The notes: generated by a model from the sequence alone, not told the origin. 64,000 nt of DNA from Areca catechu (GCA_021397845.1 CM038052.1:147492854-147556853); one strand, 5' to 3'. Shown: positions 10,190-21,982, counted from the stretch's first letter. Program-made: numbers and translations.

Positions 10190-12295
10190 GTTTCCATTCT
10201 TTTCATTTACACTTTCTTCTATTTCGACCTGACTAATAGTAGCTTCTTAAATTTGAGAGCATGGTGCTGGTTCTTCAGTTTAACCATCGACTGGTTCTTC
10301 AACTTGATCTTCGACTGGTTCTTCGACTTGATTTTCTTCATCAGAATCTTATTCATCAGAGTCTTCCTCTTTTTTGAAGTTTCAAGGTCGGGATAAAATT
10401 TCTTTACTTTCTTCAAACAGTCAGCGCGACCTAGGTCGTAACTCTCAACTCCCGACTCGTGGAGTTTGTCTTCAAAAGCCTTCGATTGAACATACTTTTT
10501 TATGACTTCATTAACGGCCTCTTCAATAGCTTGTTCAATTCTCTTCGTTGTCATTAAAGCTTTTTCTTTAGCCGCTGAAGCCTTCTTTTCAGCCTCAAAG
10601 ATTTTTCCTTCGGCTTTCTCCAAGTTAACAGACATCGATCAGATTTTCTTTTTCTTTTGTTTCAATTTTGACTCCATGATATTTATCTTTGATCGTGCTT
10701 CATTCAGCTCTGCTTCTAAAGCTGATATTTTGGTTGCTGTTTCTTATAACTTCTTTTCCATAGCATTCTTTAATTCCTTAGCAACCTTTTTTTCGCCCTT
10801 GCGATGTTTATCACATTGCACATAGTTTGGCAAAACTGATCGAAGTTTTTCAGACTTTCATCCATAATGCTGATCCCATGGATGAGCTGTTTATTTGCAT
10901 ATCAAAATTGTTCAGACTTGATAAATAAAGAAAAATGATTAACTCTTTAACTATTCAAAGTACAAGTTGGTTCCATACCTTCAACATTGCTGGATGAAGC
11001 AATAAGACTGTATCATCAATTTATTGGGACTTAGTTATTTCCCAATCTCTCGGAATGATGATAGACTTTAAAAGACAATGAGCCAGCATTGGGTCATTCA
11101 GACCCGAGTCATCAGCATATACATGAAAATCGGTTATGACATCTGCAGCCGGTACTCTCTCTTCTTCCTCCTCTATCATCGAAGCTTCTCCCTTATCGAG
11201 TTTGGTCAGTAGAAAATGATGATGGGCCATCTGCTGAAATTTTCATTGGTCATCTTTCTTGTACTAGAGGTTGAAGCGATGCTGATAATGGTACTTCATC
11301 ATCTTCCAATACACTTGCTATTAGTATCGAAGAAATAGGATCTACTGAAATTGCTGAAGCTGTTGAAGTTGTCGATTTTATCTTCTTCAATTTCTTAACT
11401 CTTCCTTCTTCTTGGACAGAGGGGGTGGCTTCTGCTCTTCTTTTCTTCGATAATTTTCGAAGTTTTCGAACATCCACCATGACTAATATGTCTGTAATGA
11501 TTAAGAAGTCAAATATTGAGACCGATGGTCAAAGAAGAAATGAAGAGATAATATCAATAATAAAAATGCCCAGAGAAGGTTTAGGGCTGATTTCCATCGA
11601 AAAAAGCCCTCTTTCATCAAGAAGTTCTTTTATCGGGGGAATCTCCATCCCCGTGAGCTTCTCGTAATCTTCTTGGTCGACTATCAGAATTTTCTTGCTA
11701 TCATTGGGAGTTAACCAGGGTTCCCTATGGCTAGTGATGAAGTTCCAAGGAATCTTAGAGATGATGTAGAAGAAGCTAGGCTTCCAACCATGAATGGCTG
11801 ATGGAAGCCCCAAAATAAATTTTCAACCATGGCATGAATTGATTACCCACCACCCATGGCCATGGAAATCTCGTTTCAGCATGAATAAGACAGTAATAAG
11901 AGAAGTTTTAGGAATTATATTTGCATCTCTACAAAGAATCAAGAAAGCACAGATAATTTGGATACTATTAGGAGTTATTGAGTTGGTAGTATCCGATATA
12001 GTCTAAAGATCGTAAGGAAAAATGGATGAATTGGAAATCTAAGACTGGCTCTTAAATGTTCTTCGTAAATTGTCAAGCTACCAGGTGGAGGCCGATCTAT
12101 TTGCTCTGAAGAGTTCGGAAGGATTACGACATAATTGCCTGAAATGTTATAGTGCTGCTTCAATGCTAAGATTCGGTGTTATGTTAAGGAAGACCTAACA
12201 TCATCTATTTTTATTGATTCGGTTTATTTTTTTTGTTTCTAAGAGGTGGATTCTTCGAGATTATTGGTACGACTGACTTCGAAGATTCTAGCCAT
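10190..12295 (-). pseudogene. TatB antisense gene b (GWK-FFYI domain plus coiled coil)
   Basis: The start at 12295 (MARIFEVSR) lies about 140 bp downstream of a TATA box. The order on the minus strand is an N-terminal domain with GSLTIYEEHLRASLRF (about 12080), the motif LPSAIHGWKPSFFYI (11810-11766), a basic segment KLRKLSKKRR (about 11460), an acidic segment, a candidate intron (10978-10887), a coiled coil (10635-10450) and the tail YDLGRADCLKKVKKFYPDLE. An acidic C-terminus lies in the adjoining frame. The N-terminal domain recalls the plant family annotated as putative gypsy-type transposon; an HMM search would be needed to confirm. Several stops and frame changes indicate a decayed copy. 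Confidence 0.72.
10887..10978 (-). other. Candidate intron of antisense gene b
   Basis: Minus-strand GTATGG at 10978 and AATAAACAG ending at 10887 bound 92 AT-rich bases. The downstream exon reads LIHGISIMDE, in line with LLHDISLMDD of the TatC gene and xxNDISMIEE of gene a. Confidence 0.6.
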
Positions 12296-12432
12296 AAAGA
12301 GAGAAAGGAACGAAGGAAGAATAACTTAAATAGAAGGTAAAGAAGGAAAGAGGCCGACCTGAGAGGTTTCTTTTGCTCCTAAGGCAAAGAAACTGAAAAG
12401 ATAGAAAACCTATTTTTCTGGGAAAGATGGTG

Positions 12433-12440
12433 TTTATATA
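12433..12440 (-). promoter_or_regulatory. TATA box of antisense gene b
   Basis: TATATAAA on the minus strand about 140 bp upstream of the ATG at 12295, with a pyrimidine-rich leader. Confidence 0.55.
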
Positions 12441-12771
12441 CTATCCTTCGATGGTCCAAGATTTTTTCTCGAATAACGGGATTGATCTAGATCTTGCCAC
12501 TTGGCCATAATATCTGGTAAAAAGATATAGTTTTTCAAAGAGTCGAAATGACCATTCGTAATTCGATGACAATTTGCTACTGATGGGATGTTTGCATCTG
12601 TTTTATGACAAAGATCTTTTGGCCTTTTGTAATGGTAGGATACGACTGTTGGTTTTTATAACCGCCTCCCCTATCAGAGATTGACATGTCATCAAAGCAT
12701 GTTGCCCAAGAATGGAAGCTTCTGACAGTTTCTGATTTCCAATTAATGAATTCAGAAACTAGGGTGACTAG
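12441..12771. other. TatB sequence upstream of antisense gene b, before 3' LTR
   Basis: No coding sequence seen. It would hold the upstream promoter region of the antisense gene and, next to the LTR, the polypurine tract. Only a weak purine run (agaaactagggtgactag) is visible. Confidence 0.5.
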
Positions 12772-13961
12772 TATTGGGATATGACATGTTTGGTCTATTT
12801 CTACTGATTTGGTGGGAATTTGAATCTGATCGATTAATGCCCAAGAGGTATAAGGCTGATCAACGCCTAAGAGGCCTAAAGCTGATTAATGCCCAAGAGG
12901 CATAAAGTCGATCAATGTCCAAGCGGTTTAAAGCCGATTAATGCCCAAGAGGCATAAGGCTGATCAACGTCCAAGAGGTCTAAAGCCGATTAATGCCCAA
13001 GAGGCATAAGGCTGATCAACGTCCAAGAGGCCTAAAGCCGATTAATGCCCAAGAGGCTTAAAGCCAATTAATGCCCAAGAGGCATTAGGCTGATTAACAT
13101 CCAAGAGGCCTAAAGCTGATTAATGCCCAAGAGGCTTAAAGCTAATTAATGCCCAAGAGGTATGAGGTTAATCAATGTCCAAGAGGTCTAAAGCCGATTA
13201 ATGCCCAAGAGGCTTAAAGCCAATTAATGCCCAAGAGACATAAGGCTGATCAACGTCCAAGAGGCCTAATGTCGATTAATGCCCAGGTGGCATAAGGCTG
13301 ATTAACGCCCAAGAGGCCTAAAATTGAAAAATGCCCAAGAGGCATGAGGCTGATCAACGCCCAAGAGGCCTAAAGCTAATTAATGCCCAAGAGGCTTAAA
13401 GCCAATTAATATCCAAGAGGCATAAGGCTGATTAACGTCCAAGAGACCTAAATCTGATTAGGCATAAGTCTGATTAACGCCCAAGAGGCCTAAATCCGAT
13501 TAATGCCCAAGAGGCATAAGGCTGATCAATGCCCAAGAGGCCTAAAGCCGATCGATGCCCAAAAGGCCTAGAGCCGACTAACGAAGCTGATTAATGTTCA
13601 AGTGATGCGAGATTATTTAACATCTGGAAAATGGCTGACCAACTGTGGATAATGTTTGCTGCACGTGCTAATGTCTTAATAAATTAATCGTTTACAGCTG
13701 GAGTTGGTTGGAATCGGTTAGGTTTGAGCCTATAAATACCAGTGAGCACGATGGAGAAGGGGATCCGAATTCCAAAACACCTTCCACCCTATTTTTCTTC
13801 AGATCGCATTTGTCTAGTCTAGACGCCATTGGCGAGCTTGGGAGCAGGAGCCCCCTTTCAATGCACAGAGCCACCAAGAAGATGAAGATCCATTAGTTCA
13901 ATCTGTTCTCATTTGGTCTAGCCTGAGCCCAAGCGTCATTGTAATTTGTTTGGACACAACA
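12772..13961 (+). repeat. 3' LTR of TatB with expanded minisatellite
   Basis: Starts TATTGGGATATGACA (TG mutated to TA) and ends GGACACAACA. Positions about 12830-13565 are a long array of about 27 copies of the 27-bp unit gattaatgcccaagaggc / gatcaacgcccaagaggc, against about 11 in the 5' LTR. TATA box at 13731-13738. Confidence 0.9.
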
Positions 13962-14244
13962 AACAGCATGGACAAAATTCATTTATGATTGATAAGTAAA
14001 AAATAGCAAGTTACCAAAAACACAAGCATTGGTAAGAAAAATAGTTTTTCAAGATGCATAATGGTGACAGATTACAAATAGCTATCATTGATTGAAGTTT
14101 CTTTTAATAAAATAAAATAAAGTAAAGAAAACTTTGTCCAAGCATAGCATTCATAACATGATAAGTTTGACATGCATGAACTTTAGTAGGAAAATATTTT
14201 AGAATGGACCAAACACTAGCTTTTGTTATGAAATTGATACTATG
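13962..14244. other. Unidentified AT-rich flank between TatB and TatC
   Basis: No gene seen. It continues after TatC at 24607-24797, since TatC interrupts it. It is probably the remains of an older insertion. Confidence 0.5.
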
Positions 14245-14933
14245 TGTTATACCCAACTGGCCCACCTTCAAACCAGACCAGCACAGAGGTCCGAGCGATC
14301 CACTATAGTCGAGGTCCGAGTGACCCACTATAGCCGAGGTCCGATCGGCCTACTATAGCGAGGTCCGATCGACCCTCTCCATCGGAGGTCCAATCGGCTT
14401 TCTCTAGTTGAGGTCCGACCAGCCCTCTCTAGCTGAGGCCTGACCTTCTCCAGCCGGAGTTCGACCGACCCACTCCAATAGCAGAAGTTTGCATTGAACT
14501 CAGGAGAGCCACTCCAAGGATGGCTCGAGGGCTCTAAAAGCCTCTTCCCGCTGGTACCAGAATTCTGTTACAACATAATTCTAACACATCAGCACCACTA
14601 CTCCACTAGTCCCATGGTGCCACCCCATCCTGGCACCACGTGGCCACTATCCGGATCTTCAAGGGGCAGATCGGTCATTTCTTCCCTAGCCTTTAACAGA
14701 TTCTGGTAAGGTTCCACACCTATATAAGGTAAAGCGGGGGACTCTGGGTGGTAAGCATTCTCTTCCTGCTCTACAAGCTCATCTCCATTGATTCATCCAT
14801 TCTGTTGCCCTCAAGCTCCCGCTAACTTTAGCATCGGAACACCACCAGCCCTTGGAGACTTTTTTGCAGGAATTGAGAGAGGAGTGCTCTAGCCAAGCTG
14901 ACTGAGCCCGGTCCGGGAGAAGTTGCAGCAATA
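14245..14933 (+). repeat. 5' LTR of TatC
   Basis: Starts TGTTATACCC and ends TTGCAGCAATA (CA to TA). It contains a short tandem motif (gaggtccgatcg / ctatagc) in 14290-14480. TATATAAG at 14721-14728 is the likely LTR promoter. Confidence 0.88.
14721..14728 (+). promoter_or_regulatory. TATA box in TatC 5' LTR
   Basis: TATATAAG, conserved in the 3' LTR (about 24380) with the same context (ccacacc upstream, gtaaagcggggg downstream). Confidence 0.65.
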
Positions 14934-14996
14934 GATTGGCGCTAAAGAAAGGGGTTCCTTTCTCTAAAAAAAGGAATCCATCCACTAAGTAGAGCA

Positions 14997-16320
14997 ATGA
15001 CAAAGGGAAGAGCCTAGAACACCTTCGTCAGGAGCTTAGGGAGAATGATGTCGCCGAGCCCACCATCACACTGGGATAATAGTAGTTCCAGACCCTTCTG
15101 AACCACATCGACACCTTCGCTACCACGATTCAAAACCTCCAAGACATGGCTAACAACCGGCAGTAGACGCCTGCAGCATCTCGCACCAACCACCAACCTG
15201 CTGTTAGGGGAAGCCGACAGCAAAGAGTCCCTCATTCCCGCTTTTACGCTGCTCCGGAGCCCCGAAGATCCCAAGGGGCTCATGTTGATGGGAAGAGAGT
15301 AAAATCTGCCTTACCCTCCTCCGCTGACTCAGTCCCTGATGACGACCAGTACTGTGGCGAAGTCCCGAGAGACTACACCAACAAACTCTAGCACACGGAG
15401 GAGCATATCGCTGTGCTGGTCGATCGGCAAAAAGCCGACGGAGGGCAGGTGTATGACTCCCGCCCACTTTTTTTCGTCGAAATCATGGGGGAGTCTGTCC
15501 CCCATCACTTCAAGATTCCTCAAGTGGATGCTTACGACGGCACCACCGACCCACTAGACCATCTGGGTACCTACAAGGGCCACATGATGGTACAGGGCAC
15601 CTCCGACGCCCTCCACTACATCACCTTTCCTATGACCCTCAAGAAGAAGGCTCAGATGTGGTTTTCCACCATCTAACCAAGTACGATTCACTCCTTTCCC
15701 CAGCTTGAAAAACTCTTTCTCTCCCATTTCAGGACTTATAGTCGGATGCTGAGGAACACCGACTACCTCTTCCTCGTGCTGCAAAAGGAAGGAGGCCCTC
15801 TAGGACTACATGGCCCGATTCAATTCAGCAGCAATGGAAATCCTGGACCTCAATGAAGATGTAGCTATGTTGGCCTTCAAGAGAGGGCTATGCTCATCCA
15901 GGCTCACATTCTTCCTGGACAAGAAGTTCCCGATAAGCTTCTCCGAGCTGCTGGCCCGGGCAAAGAAGTATGCCCTGGCAGTAGAACAGGCGACGAGCCG
16001 ATGCCAGGCTGAAGGGAGGTTGGCTCCTAAGAAGTGGAGTGACAATGCTCCCGAAGTCCGACCTCCCAGCGATGGCAACAATTCGGCCCGATGCTGCAGT
16101 CCAAAGCCGAAGGACTTTTCCAAGGGGTTCGAATCTTATACGCCCCTTTTCCTTTTAAGGGAGAAAATCTTCATGGAAATTGAGAACGAGACCTTCCTAC
16201 AAAGGCCTCATTCGATGAGGGGCCCCTTCGCATCCAGGAGCAGAGACAAGTAATGTCGGTTCTACCGGGACCACGGACACAACACTGAAGACTGCCTCTA
16301 GTTGAAGGACGCAATTGAAG
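14997..16320 (+). pseudogene. gag: TatC gag (broken)
   Basis: The start is uncertain; an ATG at 14997 is quickly followed by a stop. The capsid part is clear in 15413-15676 (VPHHFKIPQVDAYDGTTDPLDHL) and, after a frame change near 15800, in 15810-16253 (LLARAKKYALAVEQATSRCQ). The zinc knuckle CRFYRDHGHNTEDC (about 16257-16298) follows a stop at 16252-16254, with another stop (TAG) at about 16301. It is the structural protein of the particle, inactive here. Confidence 0.85.
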
Positions 16321-17165
16321 ACCTCATCAGAAGGGGGTACCTGCACAAGTATGTTCGACCCCAAAGGAATCGGGCTGAAACCTTGACTGCTAGAGACCCC
16401 CCGGAGGAGGTAGTGCTGTCCAACCAGCATCCAACAGATGGGAATGTTGGCATGATCCATCGTCGGTCCAACTGGAGGAGTGAAGAAGAGCAAGACGTTG
16501 CGAAGAGGTCTAGGGGTTCTAATGTAATTAGCTTCTCCAACGAGGACCTCTTAGAATCCCACATCTCTGGGGATGATCCTGTAGTTATGTCGGTGGTGAT
16601 TGCCAACTATGATGTAAAGAGGATTCTCATTGATAATGGAAGCTCCACGGAAGTTTTGATGTATGATGCTTTTGTCAAAATGAACCTGTTCATATCAAGG
16701 CTGCAAGAATCCCCTATGCTATTGATAGGCTTCGGGGGAAACTCCATCGGAGTAGAAGCGAAGATAACTCTGCTCATGACCATCGGGACGGAGCCTTACC
16801 AGAAGACTCTCCCCATCAACTTTGTGGTTGTACGTACGACCTCGGCTTATAACGCCATATTGGGCCGACCGGTCCTTAACAAGTTCCGAGCCATCGTCTC
16901 CACCTACCACTTGTTGGCAAAATTTCTAACTCGTAATGGCGTCGGAATTATGAGGGGAGACCACAGGATGGCTAGACAATGCTTGACCATCCATGACAGG
17001 CAATCAGAAGACTGCTCCCCTCTGGAGCAGCTTGACCTTAGGGCCGAAGCCGACTACTATGGACAACCGGTCGAGAAGATCCTGTTCATGCCCCTTCGGG
17101 AAGATGATCCCGCAGGGTCCTCTAGATTGGAAGTACACTCAGTGAAGAGGTCAAGTCAGAGCTGA
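16321..17165 (+). pseudogene. pro: TatC aspartic protease region
   Basis: The open segment 16302-17165 starts in the Gag tail (IRRGYLHKYV) and runs through the protease. The active site is RILIDNGSSTEVLMYDAF (about 16619-16672). The flap-side GFGGNSIGVEAKITL and the family-typical ILGRPVLNKFRAIVSTYH (about 16855-16908) follow. The protease part itself is intact, 286 codons with the Gag tail, but the frames on both sides are broken. It would release Gag and Pol products inside the particle. Confidence 0.88.
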
Positions 17166-18500
17166 TCAGCTTTCTACGGGACAATGCCGATGTCTTCACT
17201 TAGTCGGCGTCGGACATGCCAAGCATCCCGTCGGAAGTCATAACCCACCAGCTCAAGGTGGATCCAACTTACAAGCCTGTCAGACAGAAGAAAAGGAGCT
17301 TCGCTCCTGAAAGATAGAGGGCAATTTACGAGGAGGTCAAGAAGCTCTCCGATGCTGGCTTCATCAGAGAGGCCCATTACCCCGACTAGCTGGCGAATGT
17401 TGTAATGGTAAAGAAAGCTAATAAAAAATAGAGGATATGCATGGATTATACCGACCTCAACAAAACTTGTCTGAAAGACAGCTTTCCCTTGTCGAAGATT
17501 GACCAACTGGTGGATGCCATGGTCGGTCACCAGCTTTTGAGCTTCATGGATGCCTTCTCTGGCTATAACCAAATCAGGATGCACCCGGAGGATGAAGAGA
17601 AAACAGCTTTTATCACCGATAAGGGACATACTGCTATAAGATGATGCCCTTCGACCTGAAGAATGCTATTGCTACTTTTCAAAGGCTGATCAACCGAGTC
17701 TTCGAAGGGCAACTTGAAAGAAATATGGAGGCATATGTTGATGATATGATTGTCAAGAGCCTCCATAAAGCCAACCACATTAGAAACTTGCAGGAATCTT
17801 TCGATGCTTTGAGGTGTCACCGGATGAAGCTAAATCCTGCCAAGTGCACCTTTGGGGTGACTTCCGAAAAATTCCTTGGCTTTCTGATCATGCGAAGAGG
17901 AATTGAGGTCAACCCTGATAAAATCAAAGCTATCATCAACATGAGGCATCTGACCTCTCTCAGCTGCTTCATTTCTCGGTTGGTTGAAAAGAGCCTTCTT
18001 TCTTCAAGACTTTGCGGTGGTCGGGCTGCTTGCAGTGGATCGACGAGTGTCGGTCGGCCTTCGAGGCACTGAAGGCTTATCTGAAGAACCCTCCTTTGCT
18101 GGCTAAGCCGACGGAGGGAGAGCCCTTATACTTATAATTGTCATCGTTGGATGAGGGGGTAAGCTTCGTCCTCGTTTGGGTGAGAGAAAGCAATCAACAA
18201 AGGCCTGTTTATTATATTAGCAAAGTTCTCCACGACACCGAAACGAGATATCCCAAGATGCAGAAACTTGTCTACTCCTTGGTCATAGCAGCCAAGCGAT
18301 TGCGGCCCTACTTCTAGGTGCATCCGATCGTCGTCTTATCCGACCAACCTCTCAAGACGATCCTCAGGAGCCCGGACACATCCGATCAACTTACCAAGTG
18401 GGCCGTCAAACTTGGTGAATTTGACATCTCTTTCCAACCTCGGTCGGCCATGAAAGCTCAGGTAATTGCTGACTTTATGGCAGAGTGTACCTGAAGATAG
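17166..18500 (+). pseudogene. pol: TatC reverse transcriptase and RNase H (broken)
   Basis: RT motifs in order: MDYTDLNKTCLKDSFPL (17441 on), FMDAFSGYNQIRM, then after a frame break near 17640 MPFDLKNAIATFQRL, and the catalytic YVDDM at about 17734-17748. The RNase H part contains VYYISKVLHDTETRYPKMQ (about 18205) and LRPYF. Stops at about 17204, 17317, 17388, 17428 and 18316 are mostly TAG where TatA-type relatives have Trp or Gln. It is not functional. Confidence 0.88.
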
Positions 18501-18539
18501 GAGGCACCATCGCAAATAGCCGACGCACCTGGGAATGAC

Positions 18540-19020
18540 AATGTTGAAGAAGTAGAGCCCGCTTGGACCCTCCATGTGGATGGAGCATCCAACCTTGCAG
18601 GCTGCAGGGCGGGCCTAATCCTAGCCGACCCCGACGGGCAGAGCTTGGAGTATACTTTTACTTCGCATTTCAGGTATCAAATAACCAAGCGGAATATGAA
18701 GCCCTCCTTGCAGGACTATGAATAGCCAATGAGTTGAGCATCAGCCGGATCAAGGCCTTCTCCAACTCCCAACTGGTGGTGAACCAGGTGAATGGTAAAT
18801 TCGAGGCGAGAGATCTGACCCTTGCCAAGTACTTAAGCAAGGTACAAAGCCTCATGACTCGACTTAAGTTCTCCATATATCTCGATTGCAGAACTCCCAG
18901 GCGGATGCTTTGTCACAATGGGCTACGACCATTACCAACACCTCCGACTGGACCTTCGTGGAGTATCTGCAGCGCCCAAGCATTGATGAAGAGATGATAG
19001 AAGTCCACCAAGTGGAATAA
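18540..19020 (+). pseudogene. TatC archaeal-type RNase H
   Basis: WTLHVDGASNLAGCRAGLIL (about 18565-18625) is the first catalytic-Asp segment. The later part, with the serine-asparagine-glutamine NSQLVVNQV segment (about 18765), lies in another frame. It matches the TatA domain at 90-560 and marks the element as Tat lineage. Stops at about 18719 and 18735 break it. Confidence 0.82.
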
Positions 19021-20261
19021 GAAGCCTCTTGGATGGACCCAATTCTTGCATTCCTTATCAAAGGGACCCTACCGGAAGATACGACCGAAGCCAAGCATAT
19101 ATGCTGGATGGTCTCAAAGTACGTCATCCTCGATGGCACTCTTTATAAACGATCATTCTCGTAATCATTGCTAAAGTGCTTGGGACCGACTGATGCCGAC
19201 TATGCACTCAGAAAAGTGCACGAAGGCATATGCGGTGACCATCTGGGAGGAAGATCCCTAGCTTACAAAATCATCTAACAGGGATACTACTGGTCGACCA
19301 TCCAAAGGGACGCGTCGAACTTCATCAGAAAGTGCGATGCATGTCAAAGATACTCCAACATTCAAAAAAGGCTGGCGAGTCAGCTGATCCCACTCACCAC
19401 CCCTTGGCCATTCGTGCAATGGGGGATGGACATCTTGGGACCGTTCCCCCCGGCATTCGGCTAGCAAAAATTTCTGATTATGGCTATTGATTACTTCACC
19501 AAATGGGTGGAGCCTGAGCCATTGGCACAGATCATAGAAACCAAAGTGGAGAATTTTGTTCGGAACTACATCATCTTCCGGTTCGGCATACCACAGATGA
19601 TCATCACAGACAACGGAAGGCAGTTCGACAATCCCAAATTTTGAAAATTCTGCCAGTAATATCACATCTCCCATCAACTAACATCAATCGGCCATCCCCA
19701 ATCCAACGGAGAAGCTGAAGTCACCGATCGGACAATCCTATATGGATTGAAGACTCGACTAAACGATGCCAAGGGACTTTGGGCATAAGAGCTTCACTTA
19801 GTGCTCTAGGCCTATCGGACGACCTCCCGAATGGTGATTGGGGAGACTCCATTCAATCTGATCTACGGGAGTGAAGCAGTCATTCCTGTGGAAGTTTCCT
19901 TGCAATCCCTGCGGATTGATTATTTTGCCGAACCAACCAACTCAGAGCAAAGGAGGGTTGCCCTAGACTTGCTTGAAGAAACCAGGCTCCAGGCGAGCTT
20001 GAAGATAGTGATGTATCGTCAGAAGATGGCCAAGTACTACAACTCTCGAGTCAAGGCTCGAACCTTCCCGATCGGAGATCTAGTTCTGTGAAGGGTGGAA
20101 GTCTCAAGACCAACTAAGCAAGGAAAACTCTTTCTAAATTGGGAAGGCCCTTATCGAGTTATTGAAGTAATTCAAGCCGGAACTTACTGACTCGAGCATT
20201 TGGACGGACGACAAGTGGCGCGTTCGTGGAATGTAGACAACATTCGCAAATATTATCAATA
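19021..20261 (+). pseudogene. int: TatC integrase (broken)
   Basis: Integrase inserts the cDNA in the nucleus. The HHCC zinc-binding region is visible (HEGICGDHLGG to CDACQRY, about 19218-19350). The core shows GMDILGPF (first Asp, about 19427), MIITDNGRQFDN (second Asp, about 19599) and HPQSNGEAEVTD (Glu, about 19695). The C-terminal part runs through YNSRVKARTFPIGDLVL to RSWNVDNIRKYYQ, stop at about 20260. Premature stops occur at about 19276, 19462, 19642, 19657, 19786, 19807 and 20089. There is no chromodomain, as expected for Tat. Confidence 0.88.
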
Positions 20262-20284
20262 AATGCCACAACTTCGCCTATAAG

Positions 20285-20755
20285 GCAACTCCGAAAGTCC
20301 GACTCCGGTCGGTAGAGGCTCTAGGGTAGCCCACTTTCGAAAGTCCGACTCCGATCGGTAGAGGCTCTAGGGCAGCCCACTTCCCGAAAGTCCGACTCCG
20401 GTCGATAGAGGCTCTAGGGCAGCCCACTTTTGAAAGTCTGACTTCGATCGATAGAGGCTCTAGGGCAGTCCACTTCTGAAAGTCCGACTCCGGTCGGCAA
20501 AGACTCTAGGGCAGCCCACTTCTGAAAGTCCGACTCCAGTCGGCAGAGGCTCTAGGGAAGCCCAATTTCGAAAGTCCGATTCCAGTCGGTAGAGGCTCTA
20601 GGGTAGCCCACTTCTGAAAAGTCGACTTCGGTCGGCAGAAGCTCTAGAGCAGCCCACTTTCGAAAATTCGACTCCGGTCGGCAGAGGCTCTAAGACAGCC
20701 CACTTCCGAAAGTCCGACTTTGAACGGTAGAGGCTTTGAAACAGCCCACTCGAAG
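20285..20755 (+). repeat. Tandem repeat, unit about 47 bp, about 10 copies
   Basis: The unit runs gaaagtccgactccggtcgg then a tail agaggctctagggcagccca. Copies start near 20290, 20337, 20385 and so on to 20709, with point differences. The array lies between pol and the antisense gene. Confidence 0.9.
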
Positions 20756-21180
20756 TCCCGACCTCGATCGAAAAATGCTACTTGGAGTCCCTAAGTACTT
20801 GGGAAGATTACCTTATGAATGGCTGAATTCAAGGTTTCTTCAAAAATACTTCCGGGAAAAAAGGGAGTTCATATTAAAGTCGACCCTTCCATACTTAGAA
20901 ATATTTCTAAGGGTTTGGGTTTGGACTGGGCAACTGTTCAAAGTTTACTTTGGAGGACTTGTGTTCAAATTGAGCCGACTGTCCAACACTTAAAAATATT
21001 TTTGAAAGAAAAGAGTTTCGATCAATCCGACCGACCCCACATTCACAGAAATATACAAAAAAGATGTATCAAAGGAAAAAGAATTTCTATTTCATAGCAA
21101 AAAGTTTTTTTTTTACAAGGGGCGGGTCAGACATTTACAAACAACCTAAGTCTGACCCTCCAGATATACAAGTGAAACTT
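20756..21180. other. Spacer between minisatellite and antisense gene of TatC
   Basis: No recognisable coding sequence. An open frame at 20819-21097 has no features I can assign. A T-rich tract at about 21100 may be the 3' processing region of the antisense transcript. Confidence 0.4.
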
Positions 21181-21907
21181 TGACTTCGGCCTCTTGCTCC
21201 GCAACCGAAGCTCCGATTGGGGCATTCGCCGATCCCGCCTCAACGACGACCTCGATGTCAGCTCTAGACTCTGAGGGGCCCTGTGCCTCTCCTATGCCAA
21301 CTGCAACTTAAGGTCCGGCCCCGTTGCCGGTCGGGCCCGTTCCCTCTTCTACCTCTCCTTTCGCCTGCTTTGGAAGTTTCAAGAAAGAAAGATCCAGCTC
21401 TGGGAAGGCATCGCCGACCTTCGATAGATATTCCTCGTATCCGTAGTCGAAGTTGATCACCCTAGCCTCATCCATCTCTTCCTTAAAATCGAGGAAGGCC
21501 TTGTACTTCTTCACAGCATCATCGACCGCTTCTACCATCTACTCCTTGGCCTCCTCCCACAGGCTCATGTACTTGCCAGCTACGGACTGCTGATCCCGCA
21601 AGTTCCTCTCATTTGCAGCTGACTGCGCCTCCTCCTCCTCTAGCCGACGGGCTAAAGAACTCAGCTTCTTCTTCCTCCTCTTCAAGCTGGCCTCCCGGTC
21701 AGCCAGCCTGCCCTGCAGGTCTTCCACCTATTTTTTATGGGCCTCTACCTCGGCCCGACTGGCATACAGCTCTCCTTCGGTGACCTTCCATGCTGTCTCC
21801 ATCGTGGCTCTGGCCGCCTCCACCCCTTTGGCCTTCTTGATCGAAAGCTCTCTCACAAAGAGCATCTTGCCAAGGTCATCGTCCATTAGCGAGATGTCAT
21901 GGAGGAG

Positions 21908-21982
21908 CTGCAAACGATAAGACCATATTAGTCATGCATAGGAGAAGAAGTAAAAAGACAGAGTTGGGAGTAGGTGACTTAC
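21908..21982 (-). other. Candidate intron 2 of TatC antisense gene
   Basis: The consensus donor GTAAGT at 21982 and acceptor CGTTTGCAG ending at 21908 bound 75 bp on the minus strand. The position, just before LLHDISLMDD, matches the candidate introns in both TatB antisense genes. Confidence 0.68.

Larger units (their letters stand above)
5160..13961 (+). mobile_element. TatB: internally deleted Tat-lineage Gypsy element with both LTRs
   Basis: Two related LTRs (5160-5918 and 12772-13961) flank 6.85 kb. A primer site starting TGGCATGCC at 5922 directly follows the 5' LTR. The flanking 5-mers are aatag (5155-5159) and aacag (13962-13966), a target-site duplication with one mismatch. The coding part is gag joined directly to the integrase core at about 6790, so protease, RT, both RNases H and the integrase N-terminus are missing. 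The long 3' part carries a 93-bp tandem repeat and two antisense genes. The 85 bp between TatA and TatB (5075-5159) hold nothing recognisable. Confidence 0.88.

Noticed and set aside
12830..13565. Regularly spaced 27-bp repeats, considered as a CRISPR-like array
   Set aside because: Units are contiguous with no unique spacers, and the array lies within an LTR of a plant retroelement.
14497..14705. 71-codon frame repeated at 24152-24367
   Set aside because: The repetition reflects the two TatC LTRs; the frame is not coding in any known relative.
20819..21097. 92-codon frame after the TatC minisatellite
   Set aside because: No homologue in TatB at the same place, no recognisable motif, and it overlaps another open frame.
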